Under the pieces are notes generated by a model. It was given only the letters and a program-made list of their open reading frames with translations. It ran no database searches and had not been told where the DNA came from. Positions 44,898 through 53,896 of a DNA stretch of 64,000 nt are shown piece after piece. Source of the DNA: Streptomyces sp. NBC_01217. Lineage in GTDB: Bacteria; Actinomycetota; Actinomycetes; Streptomycetales; Streptomycetaceae. The translations under genes and the position numbers were made by a program. Each line of letters starts with the position of its first letter. The first letter of the stretch is position 1. The stretch lies in contig NZ_CP108539.1 in NCBI RefSeq assembly GCF_035994185.1, positions 79,321 through 143,320 of the forward strand, in the 5' to 3' direction.

Positions 44898-45014
44898 TCA
44901 CGGCTCGGTAACGGCGCTCGGTGGATGTCACACCGTCGACTTTCGCCACACCTCTAGCAAGTGACGGGGGAGTTCCATCCGGACCCCCGCGCCACCTGCG
45001 TGAGGAGCCTTGTC

Positions 45015-46091
45015 ATGACGTACGCCAGCAGCGCCCGGCAGCCCGACCCGAAGCCGCGCCCGACCTGGACAAGGGGTGCTGAGCGGCCTGTGGGCGGCCC
45101 GGAATCCAGTGCCGTGAACGGTGCCGCGAACGATTCCAACGTCGTGCCCATCACCGCAGCTCATACCGCTCGCCAGGGGGCCTCCCGGCACGCTGACACC
45201 TCTCTCCTTTCCCCTGAGACGTCAGCGAAGGGAAAGAAGTCCACTCCCACGGCCGGGAAGGTACGAGCCGATGCGCTGCGGTTGCTGGGGTGTGTGCGGA
45301 TAGCGACGGTTCGGCAGATGGCTGAGGTGATCACGAAGGAGAAGTCGGATGGCCGGTCATACGTGCGCAGGGCGATGAAGGAGTTGGCGGAGCTCGGGCT
45401 GGCGGAGACGAACGGCAAGGACGGCAAGCACCAGATCTGGAACCTGACGGTGGCGGGGCAGAAGGCTCTGGCCGATGGCAATGAGCTGCCGCTGCGTCCG
45501 AAGGCCGGCACCGGAGCGAAGGCTGTTCGAGCCGGGCTCGGCCCGCACGGTCTCGCGGTGACGGACATGATCCTCGCCTACACCGACACGGTCCTGTCCG
45601 GAGACCGTGAGTGCCTGACCGACTGGCAGGTGGAGGTGAACCACGCCATCAAGCAGACCGGCCTGAGCTTCAACACCGACGCCGTCCTCGCCGTGCCGAC
45701 CAAGACCAGCGAGGTACGCCTCTTCGAGCTCGACAACGGCACCATGTCCCAGGCCCGCCTCGCGAAGGAGGTCTGGGACTACGAGCGCTACGCCGGGCAC
45801 CGCGTCTGGGAAGGAGCCCGCGGCACCAACGGCAGCACGTACCCGTTCTGGCAACGCCACCGATACACCCGCTCCGAGCGCTTCCCGCTGCTGTATGTCG
45901 TTTTGGCGGGGAAGGAGGAGCACCTGCTCGACAACCGTCGCCAGGCGCTCACTGCCGACGTGAAGGGCATCACCGTCGCGGTGTGGGTGAATACCCTGCC
46001 CCGGCTGAAGCGCGGCGAGCCCTGGTACGAGATCGGCGTCGACGACCCGGACCGGCGCCGGCGGCGCTACCCCGAACCGCCCGGCCGCTGA
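45015..46091 (+). CDS. Replication-relaxation family protein
   Basis: A 358-residue protein. The ATG at 45015 follows GAGGAG; the open frame further upstream lacks support. Residues about 90-160 form a winged helix (RLLGCVRIATVRQMAEVITK, RSYVRRAMKELAELGLAE). The rest matches the Replic_Relax pattern (GLAVTDMILAYTDTVLSGD, SFNTDAVLAVPTKTSEVRLF, FELDNGTMSQ). These proteins are found with mobilization and replication genes of actinobacterial plasmids and are thought to relax origin DNA. Its neighbour is the relaxase module. Confidence 0.85.
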   Translation: MTYASSARQPDPKPRPTWTRGAERPVGGPESSAVNGAANDSNVVPITAAHTARQGASRHADTSLLSPETSAKGKKSTPTAGKVRADALRLLGCVRIATVRQMAEVITKEKSDGRSYVRRAMKELAELGLAETNGKDGKHQIWNLTVAGQKALADGNELPLRPKAGTGAKAVRAGLGPHGLAVTDMILAYTDTVLSGDRECLTDWQVEVNHAIKQTGLSFNTDAVLAVPTKTSEVRLFELDNGTMSQARLAKEVWDYERYAGHRVWEGARGTNGSTYPFWQRHRYTRSERFPLLYVVLAGKEEHLLDNRRQALTADVKGITVAVWVNTLPRLKRGEPWYEIGVDDPDRRRRRYPEPPGR

Positions 46092-46245
46092 CGCCGCACA
46101 GGACGCCGGGCACGCCCCGCCGCCGGAGGGGCTGTCCGGCGTCCGGCCCGGTGGGCGGAATGGGCGCCGAAGTCCCCGTGCCATCGCGCGGGACAAGCGG
46201 GCCCACCCGAAGGCCACGGCCTACGGAAGGCCGTACACAGGCCGT

Positions 46246-46716
46246 ATGAGACGCAGTCGAGAAGAGACCACCACCCCTCTCTCTCTGCCGGGCGATCTGT
46301 GGCACGCCCTGGTCCAGCTTCAGCACACCCACCCCGACGCGGTGGGCCATGTCGGGCCGCTCGCCCGCCCGGCCGGGCTGCTGTCCTTCACCGCGGCCGC
46401 CGACACGATCCTCGCGGCCCGGGTGCAGCTGACCGGCGCGGAGACGATGCACGAGGTGAACGAGACGCTCCGCTCGATGACCGGCAACCTGCCCCGCACC
46501 CATTTCACCGGCCCCGGCGTCGCCCTGGAGCTCACGCTCGGCAGACGGCAGGAGCTCCCGATCCACGCCGCGCACACCGCCGGGCTCACCCGGCTCTTCC
46601 ATGACGCCACCTACACCATCAGCGACCGCAACGATGCCGCGAGCGGCTGCTGCTTCCACTGCGACGGGACCGGGCGCGCCCGCTCCCTGTGGGAGCCGGC
46701 CCCCGGGGAAGCCTGA
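46246..46716 (+). CDS. Hypothetical protein, function unknown
   Basis: A 156-residue protein starting at ATG 46246, 154 bases after the replication-relaxation gene. It begins MRRSREETTTPLSLPGDLWH, contains AADTILAARVQLTGAETMHE and ends with a CCFHCDG pair of cysteines that could bind zinc. Family not recognised. A terminator follows. Confidence 0.6.
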   Translation: MRRSREETTTPLSLPGDLWHALVQLQHTHPDAVGHVGPLARPAGLLSFTAAADTILAARVQLTGAETMHEVNETLRSMTGNLPRTHFTGPGVALELTLGRRQELPIHAAHTAGLTRLFHDATYTISDRNDAASGCCFHCDGTGRARSLWEPAPGEA

Positions 46717-46724
46717 CCGAGAGG

Positions 46725-46762
46725 GGGTGGGCTAGCCGCCCCGAACGGCGGCTTGCCCACCC
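46725..46762 (+). terminator. Hairpin terminator
   Basis: GGGTGGGCTAGCCGCC pairs with GGCGGCTTGCCCACCC (one mismatch) around a 6-base loop, just after the stop at 46716. Bases 46763-46998 hold no gene; a GTTTGGGAGGC-like motif appears twice near 46860 and 46900. Confidence 0.7.
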
Positions 46763-46998
46763 GGCCCCGGGCGCGCTGAGGTTGTGCCCGCCCTGCTGGA
46801 CGTCCCGGCCGGGCTCGCGAGTGGCTTTGTCGAGCAGTAGTGACGTCACCTGTCGATGGGTTTGGGAGGCGCCCCGATCCGCGGTCAGGCGATGTTGATG
46901 AGTTTGGGAGGCATGAGGGCTATTGCCCCGACTCCTACCGCCTCGCCAGCGCGAGCACGCGCCGAGGATCCCGCCACGGTTGACCGGGCCATACCCGC

Positions 46999-47364
46999 TC
47001 AGCTCGCCAAAGTGCCCTGGTGGAAGTACAGGCGCCAGCCCGTTCCGGTCATACGCCACAGGGAGCTCCGCCATACTCGGCGCCCGTTGTTGTCTGCGAA
47101 GTACGTCAGGTGAACGAGGCCCGGAGCGAGTACGCCCCCGGACATCTCGCTGACCTTGACCGGAGACTCTGGGTCCACTGAACCAGCACTCGTCACGGTG
47201 AGAATCGACGTTGCGTCCCAGCGCCTGCCGGACGCTCCGATCTCGGTGAAGTCGGGGTCAAGAAGCTGCAACACCAAGGACGGCGAGGCGCGCACGGCGG
47301 GGTCGAGAAGCCGCAGCTCCGCCTCGATAGCCGCCTGAACTGCCCGCTCACTCTCGTCTGCCAT
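46999..47364 (-). CDS. NTF2-like (DUF4440) protein
   Basis: A 121-residue protein. It has the helical start of SnoaL/DUF4440 proteins (AAIEAELRLLDPAVRASPSL, VLQLLDPDFTEIGASGRRWD) and the final curved sheet RVWRSSLWRMTGTGWRLYFH. The fold forms a small ligand pocket; many members are of unknown role or act in polyketide and stress pathways. Stand-alone gene, convergent with the preceding gene. Confidence 0.85.
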   Translation of the reverse strand: MADESERAVQAAIEAELRLLDPAVRASPSLVLQLLDPDFTEIGASGRRWDATSILTVTSAGSVDPESPVKVSEMSGGVLAPGLVHLTYFADNNGRRVWRSSLWRMTGTGWRLYFHQGTLAS

Positions 47365-47545
47365 GGACGCACCCTACGGACGCCCTCCGTCCAGTCACAG
47401 CGAATAGTTGCGCAGAGCGAGCAACAGCCGGCAGTGCCATCACTTCTCGTCAACAATCCGAGCCAGGCTGGTCACCAACTGCTGTCGGAACCCGTCGACA
47501 AGTGCTGTCGCTAGACATCAATGAAGCCACGCGAGGGAGGCACCA

Positions 47546-48220
47546 GTGGAAACCTTCACGACTGGGGAGACGGTGGTGCGGCGTGATGTGTACCGCTCCG
47601 GGCGCGTGTGGAGCGAGCTGGCGTTGCGTGTGGTCTCCGACACGGGCAAGGCGCTGGTGACGGCGTGCGCGCCCGGGACACAGGCCCGCTGGCCCGCCCT
47701 GTACGCCAAGGCCCGCGCCGACGGCGACCGCTCGGTGCGCACGGAGGCGTTCGACGCGATGGCGACGGGGGAGTGGGAACTGGCGCCCGGGGTGTGGCAG
47801 GAGACGGAGCTGCTGCTGTGGAAGCCGCCGCAGGCGTGGTTCAGCATCAACGCCTTCTTCACCGCGGGCGGGCTGAGGAACTGGTACGTCAACTTCGAGC
47901 ACCCCACCCGCCGCACCGAGACCGGGTTCGACACCTTCGACCTGACCGTCGACCTCGTCATCGCCCCCGACCTGAGCACGTGGACGTGGAAGGACGAAGA
48001 CGAGTACGCCCACGTGCGGCGCCTGGGCATCGTCACCGACATCGAGCACCAGGCGGTGGAGCTCGCCCGCGCCCAGGTCCTCGCAATGCTCGAGGAACGG
48101 GCCGGGCCGTTCACGGACACCGACCGGTGGGCGGCCTGGCGTTGGAACTCGGCCTGGCCCACGCCGTGCCTGCCCCAGCGTGAGGAAGCCGGCCCGGGAG
48201 CGGTAGCGGCGAGCCGGTGA
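47546..48220 (+). CDS. DUF402-domain protein (possible nucleotide phosphohydrolase)
   Basis: A 224-residue protein; the GTG at 47546 has GAGGGAGG upstream. The DUF402 core is visible in GVWQETELLLWKPPQAWFSI, GLRNWYVNFEHPTRR, TFDLTVDLVIAPDLSTWTWK and KDEDEYAHVRRLGIV. Relatives such as FomD hydrolyse activated nucleotide substrates with divalent metals using the Asp/Glu residues of these strands. Product and substrate here are unknown. Confidence 0.75.
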   Translation: METFTTGETVVRRDVYRSGRVWSELALRVVSDTGKALVTACAPGTQARWPALYAKARADGDRSVRTEAFDAMATGEWELAPGVWQETELLLWKPPQAWFSINAFFTAGGLRNWYVNFEHPTRRTETGFDTFDLTVDLVIAPDLSTWTWKDEDEYAHVRRLGIVTDIEHQAVELARAQVLAMLEERAGPFTDTDRWAAWRWNSAWPTPCLPQREEAGPGAVAASR

Positions 48221-48303
48221 AGCCGCGCGCCCTTGACCGAGGCGCCGCTGCGCGGGACGGTCATTGCGCAACTCCCCGCAACTGGCTTTCTCCGGAGGCG
48301 ATC

Positions 48304-48558
48304 ATGGCGTTACTTTTCTTCGGCACGGACCCGAACTCCGGCGGAGGGAACTGCCCCGCGGTGTGGGTGGACACCGAAGCCGCTGAGGGGCCGGAACTGG
48401 TTCTGCAGGGCAAGTTCGCCGACACGGCGACCCGGGCCGCGTGCAGCCAGGACAGTCCGCCGGCGGACGACGAGGGCGTCATCCGGCTCTCCGTGCGGAT
48501 GATCGACCAGATCAGGAAGGCATGCGATGCCGCAGAAGCCGCCCGTCCTCAGCTTTGA
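48304..48558 (+). CDS. Small actinobacterial protein associated with DUF6879/XRE cassette
   Basis: An 84-residue protein, ATG preceded by CGGAGG. It reads MALLFFGTDPNSGGGNCPAV, then LVLQGKFADTATRAACSQ and IRLSVRMIDQIRKACDAA. It overlaps the next gene by 32 bases in another frame. Such small proteins commonly precede DUF6879 and XRE genes in Streptomyces (from memory). Function unknown. Confidence 0.75.
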   Translation: MALLFFGTDPNSGGGNCPAVWVDTEAAEGPELVLQGKFADTATRAACSQDSPPADDEGVIRLSVRMIDQIRKACDAAEAARPQL

Positions 48559-49054
48559 GGACCTGCTCGACTCCGCCCAACGGCACGCCCTGCACCTGGA
48601 GCTCCGCGACGCCTACGCCGTGGGGGAGGAGCGGGAGGTCTACGACACCTTCCTGCGCGACGGGAGCGTCCCCGCAGACGACTCGGACTACTGGAACGGG
48701 TGGCTGCCGCTGGTGAAGCGGACCGTCGCGCGCGGGGTGAAGGTCTGGCGGGCGAGGGTCGTGTCCGAGCCCGTCACCGACTACATCCGCTTCGAGCACG
48801 CCATCACCGACGCCAACCTCCGCGCCGGTGAACAGGTCCGCTGGCTGCCCCGCCGCCGCGCCTCGACCCTCGCCCTGCCGGGCAACGACTTCTGGCTCAT
48901 CGACGACCAGGTCGTCCGCTTCAACGTCTTCTCCGGCGACGGCGAGGCCCTGGAGCCCGACCACACCGAGGACCCGCAGGCCATCAAGCTGTGCGCGGAG
49001 GCGTTCCGTGCGGTGTGGGACCTGGCCACCCCGCACGCCGACTACCGCATCTGA
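48527..49054 (+). CDS. DUF6879-family protein
   Basis: A 175-residue protein starting at ATG within the end of the previous gene. Characteristic segments are LSFEDLLDSAQRHALHLELR, RTVARGVKVWRARVVSEPVT, YIRFEHAITDANLRAGEQVR and FWLIDDQVVRFNVF. In Streptomyces DUF6879 genes sit beside XRE regulators in signalling or toxin-antitoxin-like cassettes. Here the XRE gene follows 32 bases later. Confidence 0.85.
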   Translation: MPQKPPVLSFEDLLDSAQRHALHLELRDAYAVGEEREVYDTFLRDGSVPADDSDYWNGWLPLVKRTVARGVKVWRARVVSEPVTDYIRFEHAITDANLRAGEQVRWLPRRRASTLALPGNDFWLIDDQVVRFNVFSGDGEALEPDHTEDPQAIKLCAEAFRAVWDLATPHADYRI

Positions 49055-49086
49055 TCTGACCCACGCAAATCAAGGGCCGCCACTCC

Positions 49087-49938
49087 ATGACGACCACCTC
49101 ACCCTCGTCCAGTGCCCAGTCGGCCCGCGAGGCGCTCGCCGTGCGGCTCACGCACCTGCGCAAGGACGCCGGCCTCACCGGGAAGGAACTCTCCGCCCGG
49201 TGCGGCTGGCACCCCGCGAAGACCAGCAGGATCCAGAAGGGCGACGCCCTGCCCTCGGACGCGGACATCCGGACCTGGTGCGCGGCGTGCGGCGCGGACG
49301 ACCAGGCCGACGACCTCATCGCCACCGCCCGCGCCGTCGACTCGATGTACATGGAGTGGCGCCGCCTGCACCGCAACGGGATGCGCCAGGTCCAGCAGGA
49401 CTGGTACGACCTGCACGCGCAGACCCGGATCTGCCGCGTCTACCTCTCTAACGTGCCCCCGGGATTTCTTCAGACCCCGGTGTTCGCGACGGCCCTCATG
49501 AACCAGATCACCCGCTTCCAGGGCACCCCCGACGACGTCGCCGAAGCCGTCGCCGCCCGCGTCGCCCGCTCCCGGTTCCTCTACGAGGGCGGGCACCGCT
49601 ACGTCGTCCTCATGGAGGAGTCGGTCCTGCGCTTCCGCACCGCCGACCCCGAGGCGATGCGCGGCCAGCTGCGCCACCTCCTGACCGTGATGCCGCTCGC
49701 GTCCCTCTCGCTGGGGATCATCCCGTTCACCGCGCAGCGCACCGTGTGGCCGTTGGAGGCGTTCTACGTCCACGACGACACCAGCGCCGTGGTGGAGACC
49801 CTGACGGCGGAGATCAAGGTGACGCAGCCGCGCGAGCTCGCCGACTACCTGAAGGCGTTCGCCGGCCTCGCGGAGATGGCCGTCTACGGCGAGGCTGCCC
49901 GCGCGCTCATCGCGGCCGCGATGGACGCCCTGGAGTGA
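49087..49938 (+). CDS. XRE regulator with DUF5753 (Scr1-type) domain
   Basis: A 283-residue protein. Residues 15-70 are an XRE helix-turn-helix (LRKDAGLTGKELSARCGWHP, KTSRIQKGDALPSDADI). Residues about 100-280 are DUF5753: YLSNVPPGFLQTPVFATALM, RVARSRFLYEG, FVEESVLRFRT-like MEESVLRFRT, LSLGIIPFTA and AFYVHDDTSAVVETL. This domain pairing is typical of the large Streptomyces XRE family that is usually encoded beside a small partner such as DUF397 or DUF6879. It probably regulates its own cassette. Confidence 0.9.
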   Translation: MTTTSPSSSAQSAREALAVRLTHLRKDAGLTGKELSARCGWHPAKTSRIQKGDALPSDADIRTWCAACGADDQADDLIATARAVDSMYMEWRRLHRNGMRQVQQDWYDLHAQTRICRVYLSNVPPGFLQTPVFATALMNQITRFQGTPDDVAEAVAARVARSRFLYEGGHRYVVLMEESVLRFRTADPEAMRGQLRHLLTVMPLASLSLGIIPFTAQRTVWPLEAFYVHDDTSAVVETLTAEIKVTQPRELADYLKAFAGLAEMAVYGEAARALIAAAMDALE

Positions 49939-50034
49939 ACCTCCGCAATTTCGCGCAATCTCGTTGAAGGTGGTCTCCCACGCTGCGTAGCGTCGAAGTC
50001 ACCGACGGACCACCAGCCGGAGAGGCGGGGCCGC

Positions 50035-50217
50035 ATGCGCGCACACCACGACACCACCGCCCCGGCCCCGGAGGGCCGCGTCCTCCAGCCGCCCGCGTAC
50101 GGCGTCCCCTCCCCGGCCCTGCTCGCTCGCGCGGACCGCGGCTTCGCCCGGTTCTTCGGTCGGCACGGCGAGGACCAGGACGACGGGGACGGCGGCAGCG
50201 AGGAACCCCAGCGGTGA
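50035..50217 (+). CDS. Small hypothetical protein coupled to the DUF6415 gene
   Basis: A 60-residue protein beginning MRAHHDTTAPAPEGRVLQPP, with PALLARADRGFARFFGRHG and an acidic tail. Its stop overlaps the next GTG (GTGA). Family not recognised; the overlap is the main support. Confidence 0.55.
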   Translation: MRAHHDTTAPAPEGRVLQPPAYGVPSPALLARADRGFARFFGRHGEDQDDGDGGSEEPQR

Positions 50218-50672
50218 CCGCCGGCCACCCGCACGAGACGCTCCCGGCAGCGAGGCCCGCCATGCACACCAGCAGCCACACGGTCCTGTACGACCCCGAC
50301 GGGCTGATCGAGGCGGAACTCCCGCTGGACCGGGAACCGTACGAGTGCCTCGTCAAAGCCGTGCTCGCGTGGAACGGCGAGGACACCCTCGCCGAACGCG
50401 ACTACGAGCAGATCGGCCTCCAGCTGACCGGCCACGCCCGCGCCGTCGCCTCCGACGTACGGCGCCGCGCGGACCAGCTGCCGAAGAGCAGCGGGCGCCG
50501 GGCGCTCGCCGACGTCGTCCTGCGCGAGGCGGAAGGCCGGCTGTCCGCGACGCTGGAGGGCACCGTGCACTGCGTCCAGAACCGCGCCCGCCTGGTCCGC
50601 GCCCTCTACGAACGGCTGGACCGCCTGGAGGCGGCGCTCACCGCGGACAGGACTGCACCGCCCGTCGGCTGA
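50214..50672 (+). CDS. DUF6415-family protein
   Basis: A 152-residue protein with GTG overlapping the previous stop; internal ATG 50262 (MHTSSHTVLYDP) is an alternative. The conserved block LPLDREPYECLVKAVL, then YEQIGLQLTGHARAVASDVR, RADQLPKSSGRRALADVVLR and RARLVRALYERLDRL fits DUF6415, a Streptomyces family often near XRE genes and natural-product clusters. All-helical and soluble; function unknown. Confidence 0.75.
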   Translation: MTAGHPHETLPAARPAMHTSSHTVLYDPDGLIEAELPLDREPYECLVKAVLAWNGEDTLAERDYEQIGLQLTGHARAVASDVRRRADQLPKSSGRRALADVVLREAEGRLSATLEGTVHCVQNRARLVRALYERLDRLEAALTADRTAPPVG

Positions 50673-50881
50673 CGGTGCTCTGTATCTGCCATCGCCGTGA
50701 AGCCCCTGGTAGGGCAGCAGCACAACGGACGTGATCGGCACGGTTTCGGCCACTGCGTGCGATTACCCGGCGAGTCCCGGACAGCTGCGGATACGGTCGA
50801 TCGATTTGACGGCTGGCGGTGACCGCCGACGGGAAAGCGTCCGGTGGGCGTGTCGTCGCATCGCGGGTGGGGGGTGGTTCG

Positions 50882-51427
50882 GTGGGCAGCACCGAGCAGC
50901 AGATCGAGGAGCAGTTGGCGCAGCTTCAGCAGAAGGTCGGCGCTCACCATGCCGAGGTCCTGAAGCACGACTTCGACGACGACCAGTTCGCGGTGGAGTA
51001 CGCCCGGCTGGTGAACGTCACCAGCAGGCTGGTGGAGTTCGAGAAGACGATCCCCGAGCGTCTGGCCGAACCCGAGCGCAGGCGCAGTGAGCGCATCGTG
51101 ACGTGGTCCTGGCGCGGCCAGGCGGCCGTCGGTGCCGTGCTGATCGCGCTTGTTTTCATCCTCGACCGGTCGACCTGGTGGCTGATTCTGTTGGTCCCGC
51201 ACTTCGTGGGCACGGTGGCCGGCTGCTTCCAGAAGGTCGATGCCGAGCAGCACCGTGACCGCCGCTTCGGAGCCGTCGGACTGCACGTGGTCGCGCTCTT
51301 GATGGCCCTCATCAGCCTGAGCGTGATCAGCCGGTGGTTCATCATCGCCGCCGCCTTGGGCTGGATGCTTGTCGCCGGGTCCTCGATGGACAGCACGGGC
51401 GCCGACCCGAAGGGGGCGCGGCGGTGA
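50882..51427 (+). CDS. Membrane protein with N-terminal coiled coil
   Basis: A 181-residue protein from the GTG at 50882, which follows a G-rich ribosome-binding site; the frame is open from 50819. Residues 1-70 form a coiled coil (STEQQIEEQLAQLQQKVGAH, RLVEFEKTIPERLAEPERRR). Four hydrophobic segments follow (AAVGAVLIALVFIL, WWLILLVPHFVGTVAG, GLHVVALLMALISLSVI, WFIIAAALGWMLVAG). It overlaps the next coiled-coil gene by four bases, so they probably form one system. Confidence 0.7.
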   Translation: MGSTEQQIEEQLAQLQQKVGAHHAEVLKHDFDDDQFAVEYARLVNVTSRLVEFEKTIPERLAEPERRRSERIVTWSWRGQAAVGAVLIALVFILDRSTWWLILLVPHFVGTVAGCFQKVDAEQHRDRRFGAVGLHVVALLMALISLSVISRWFIIAAALGWMLVAGSSMDSTGADPKGARR

Positions 51428-52386
51428 GCGACGACTACGGCTATCAGGTCCGCCGTCTGGAGAGCCGGACCGGCGGAGTGGAGAGCGAGCTGCACTCGCT
51501 GCGTACGAAGGTGGGAGAGGTCGAAGACCTCGACTACGAGCTGAACGACATCCGCGGCGATGTCCGTCGCATCGAGGACGACCTCAGCACCGTCCGCACC
51601 GAGCTCACCGAGCTGGACGACGAGGTACGCGGCGACATCCAGGACACCGAGCAGGCCCTCAAGCGACTGACCGGCCGCGTCCAGGCCCTCGAAGCGCACC
51701 TGCTCGCCGCGGGCGGCGCCCCGCTCGCCGACCTCGACACCATCGACCCGGAGTGGCAGAAGCTGGCCAGGACCGCCAACCACGGCTGGAACGTACGCTC
51801 CGGCCTGCTCCCCAGACACCAGCGCGAAGCCCACCGCCTCAACATCCGCCACTACGAAGGGGCCGTCGAAGAGCGCGACGAGCACCGCGACAAGGTGGTG
51901 GAGGCCGCTGGCGTCCTGGCCAGCCAGCCGCGCACGTCCCGCGAGTTCAAGCAGGCCGTCATGGACTTCGGCATGTCCCGCACCCTCGCCGAGAGCCACG
52001 GTCAGCGGGCCCAGAAGCTGGCCGGCACCGCCCAGGCCGCGCGGGCCGCACTGGCCCAGGACGACACTCTGCGGCAGGCGAAGGCGTCGCTGATCGAGCA
52101 GGGCGACAAGGCGGAGCGGAAGCTGAACTGGCTGCTGCGCGGCCGCCTGGCCGACGCGATCCGCGACCGCGCCCTGCTGCCCATGTGGTTCGTGACCGTG
52201 CTCGGTCCCGTCCCGCCGGCGCACAAGACGCAGGAGTGGATGGACCATGCCACTCAGGTCCTGGCCTACCGGGTCACCTACGGGGTCACGGACCAGGCCG
52301 TCGCGCTCGGGGCGGCGCCCGACGAGTACGTGCCGCGGCGCACCGAGTGGCACCGCGAACTCACCAAGGACCTATGCCGCTGGTAG
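51424..52386 (+). CDS. Soluble coiled-coil protein, partner of the membrane protein
   Basis: A 320-residue protein, GTG overlapping the upstream stop. Residues 5-95 are a strong coiled coil (VRRLESRTGGVESELHSLRT, DVRRIEDDLSTVRTELTELD, DIQDTEQALKRLTGRVQALE). Residues about 115-320 form a separate, mixed domain (PEWQKLARTANHGWNVRSGL, RKLNWLLRGRLADAIRDRAL, EWMDHATQVLAYRVTYGV). I do not recognise it. A terminator follows. Confidence 0.75.
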   Translation: MSDDYGYQVRRLESRTGGVESELHSLRTKVGEVEDLDYELNDIRGDVRRIEDDLSTVRTELTELDDEVRGDIQDTEQALKRLTGRVQALEAHLLAAGGAPLADLDTIDPEWQKLARTANHGWNVRSGLLPRHQREAHRLNIRHYEGAVEERDEHRDKVVEAAGVLASQPRTSREFKQAVMDFGMSRTLAESHGQRAQKLAGTAQAARAALAQDDTLRQAKASLIEQGDKAERKLNWLLRGRLADAIRDRALLPMWFVTVLGPVPPAHKTQEWMDHATQVLAYRVTYGVTDQAVALGAAPDEYVPRRTEWHRELTKDLCRW

Positions 52387-52435
52387 CCCGCGTGGGCCCG
52401 ACAGCACGGCGACTGCAACACCACTCTGAAACGCG

Positions 52436-52464
52436 AGGGTGAAACGGAGGCCGCGTTTCACCCT
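52436..52464 (+). terminator. Hairpin terminator
   Basis: AGGGTGAAACG and CGTTTCACCCT form an 11-bp stem 50 bases after the stop at 52386. Confidence 0.75.
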
Positions 52465-52862
52465 GACCTGCGGGAATGCCTGCAAAAGCGGGAGTGGGGT
52501 GCGCGTGTTGCAGGGCGGCACCGATGTCCGGCCGGTGACAGCGCGAGACCCCGGCCTCAAAAGGTCCGGGGTCCGGTCGGCGGGGAGTGGTCAGTAGTGA
52601 TGGTGGGCACCACAGAGACCAGGCTCGTTCTCACAGTCGGCCGCATCATGCACGACACCAACCTCGCACGGCTGCTGGCACTGGGGCGCTGACCATCGGG
52701 CCGCACAGATGTGAGCGGACCGACAGCGGGTCGGTCGGGCGTCAGTAGCTGTTTCGCAACTGGTGCTCTGACCGGATTGGTCCGCCGGAAGCTCGCAGTG
52801 TTCGGCATGGACGGGCCTCGCCAACCCTCCGTAGGCTGGTGATCGCCTACGAAGGGGTCGGG
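52465..52862. other. Mostly empty intergenic region
   Basis: A second short dyad (GACCCCGG...CCGGGGTC) lies near 52547-52574. A cysteine-rich minus-strand frame (52591-52824, TTG start, nine Cys or so, ending in GLCGAHHHY) exists, but without a ribosome-binding site or known family I do not call it a gene. Confidence 0.4.
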
Positions 52863-53198
52863 ATGAACGGCAATCCGCTGTACCACTGGATAGCGCTGGC
52901 AGTGTCCACAGCGCTCATGCTGCCGATGCCCGTGGCGATACTGGCGGGGTGGACGCCGCCGTGGATGCGCAAGCGACAAGCCGGGATGCGGCTTCGCGCC
53001 TACGGCATTTTGTGCATCTACGCCCTCATGCTCTTCAACGGTATCCCCCGGATCGCCGACGCTTCATTCGAGACGGTCATGGCCTGCAGCAGCGTCGGCT
53101 TGGGGTTCGCCGCCGCCGCTGCGGTCCTGTTCCTGCTCTCGGCACGCAAGGATTCAGGCGCCCGGACAGCTGGCCCAGTCGCACCTCGGGAAGGCTGA
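52863..53198 (+). CDS. Small membrane protein
   Basis: A 111-residue protein from ATG 52863 (MNGNPLYHWIALAVSTALML) with three membrane helices (ALAVSTALMLPMPVAILAG, AYGILCIYALMLFNGI, GLGFAAAAAVLFLLSA). Starting at the GTG at 52839 would add eight residues. No family recognised. Confidence 0.6.
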   Translation: MNGNPLYHWIALAVSTALMLPMPVAILAGWTPPWMRKRQAGMRLRAYGILCIYALMLFNGIPRIADASFETVMACSSVGLGFAAAAAVLFLLSARKDSGARTAGPVAPREG

Positions 53199-53268
53199 GT
53201 TGTCTCTCAACCAGCTCGGGCCTGAGCCTTCTATCGGCGTGCCCGACTGGCTGTCGTATCCTTCAGCC

Positions 53269-53571
53269 GTGACGAGCTGGTGGCGGTCTCTGGGTAATGC
53301 GTTTTGGGCCGTGGACCGGGCGCTTGGTGGACAGAGGCGTCCGACTCGGATTCAGAAGTGGGTGGCCCGGCACCCGGTCGGCGCCGGCCTCTGCATGGCT
53401 GTGCCCTTTGCGTTCTTCTTCCTGATGGTGTCGTCTGAGGACGAATCTGACGGCCCTGTGGTAGCAGCGCTGGCCGGGCTGGTTGTGTGGCTCCTCTTCG
53501 CTCTGACAGCGGCTGGAGAGCGGCTGCGGCAGCGTCGGCTCACACGTCTGGGTCTCTGGGACGGGTCTTGA
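53269..53571 (+). CDS. Small membrane protein
   Basis: A 100-residue protein from GTG 53269 (TSWWRSLGNAFWAVDRALGG). Two helices are visible: VGAGLCMAVPFAFFFLMV and VVAALAGLVVWLLFALTA, with a basic C-terminus. The frame is open back to 53200, so the start is uncertain. Confidence 0.55.
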   Translation: MTSWWRSLGNAFWAVDRALGGQRRPTRIQKWVARHPVGAGLCMAVPFAFFFLMVSSEDESDGPVVAALAGLVVWLLFALTAAGERLRQRRLTRLGLWDGS

Positions 53572-53666
53572 GAGCTCGAGGATCGGATCTCGACGGTGAC
53601 GTCGTTGAAGGCGAGCAGCTGTTTCTGACGCTGGGCCCGCTCTGATGGGGGAAGTATCTTGATCGC

Positions 53667-53873
53667 GTGAAGAGACGGCGCTGGTGGTCTGTGGTCAGCT
53701 TGTGGGTTGCGTGGTGGGCGGCTATTACTGCTGCCTTCTTGGGCTTGGGGATGCTGTTCGATCAGCCGACGAGTCTCGCGGGCTGTGCGGCGAGTGCGGT
53801 GCTGGTGATTGTCGTCGGCGAAGTCGGTGACCGTCTGCGGCGCCGTTTCTTCCCTCGTCGGGAGACGGGCTGA
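53667..53873 (+). CDS. Very small membrane protein
   Basis: A 68-residue protein from GTG 53667 with two hydrophobic helices (VVSLWVAWWAAITAAFLGLG and LAGCAASAVLVIVVGEVG) between basic ends (MKRRRWW, RLRRRFFPRR). No recognised family. Confidence 0.5.
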   Translation: MKRRRWWSVVSLWVAWWAAITAAFLGLGMLFDQPTSLAGCAASAVLVIVVGEVGDRLRRRFFPRRETG

Positions 53874-53896
53874 CGGATCGGCTGGTCCGCCTCTTG

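Noticed and set aside
52591..52824. Cysteine-rich minus-strand frame
   Set aside because: Only a TTG start without ribosome-binding site and no known family; left as a note in the intergenic entry.
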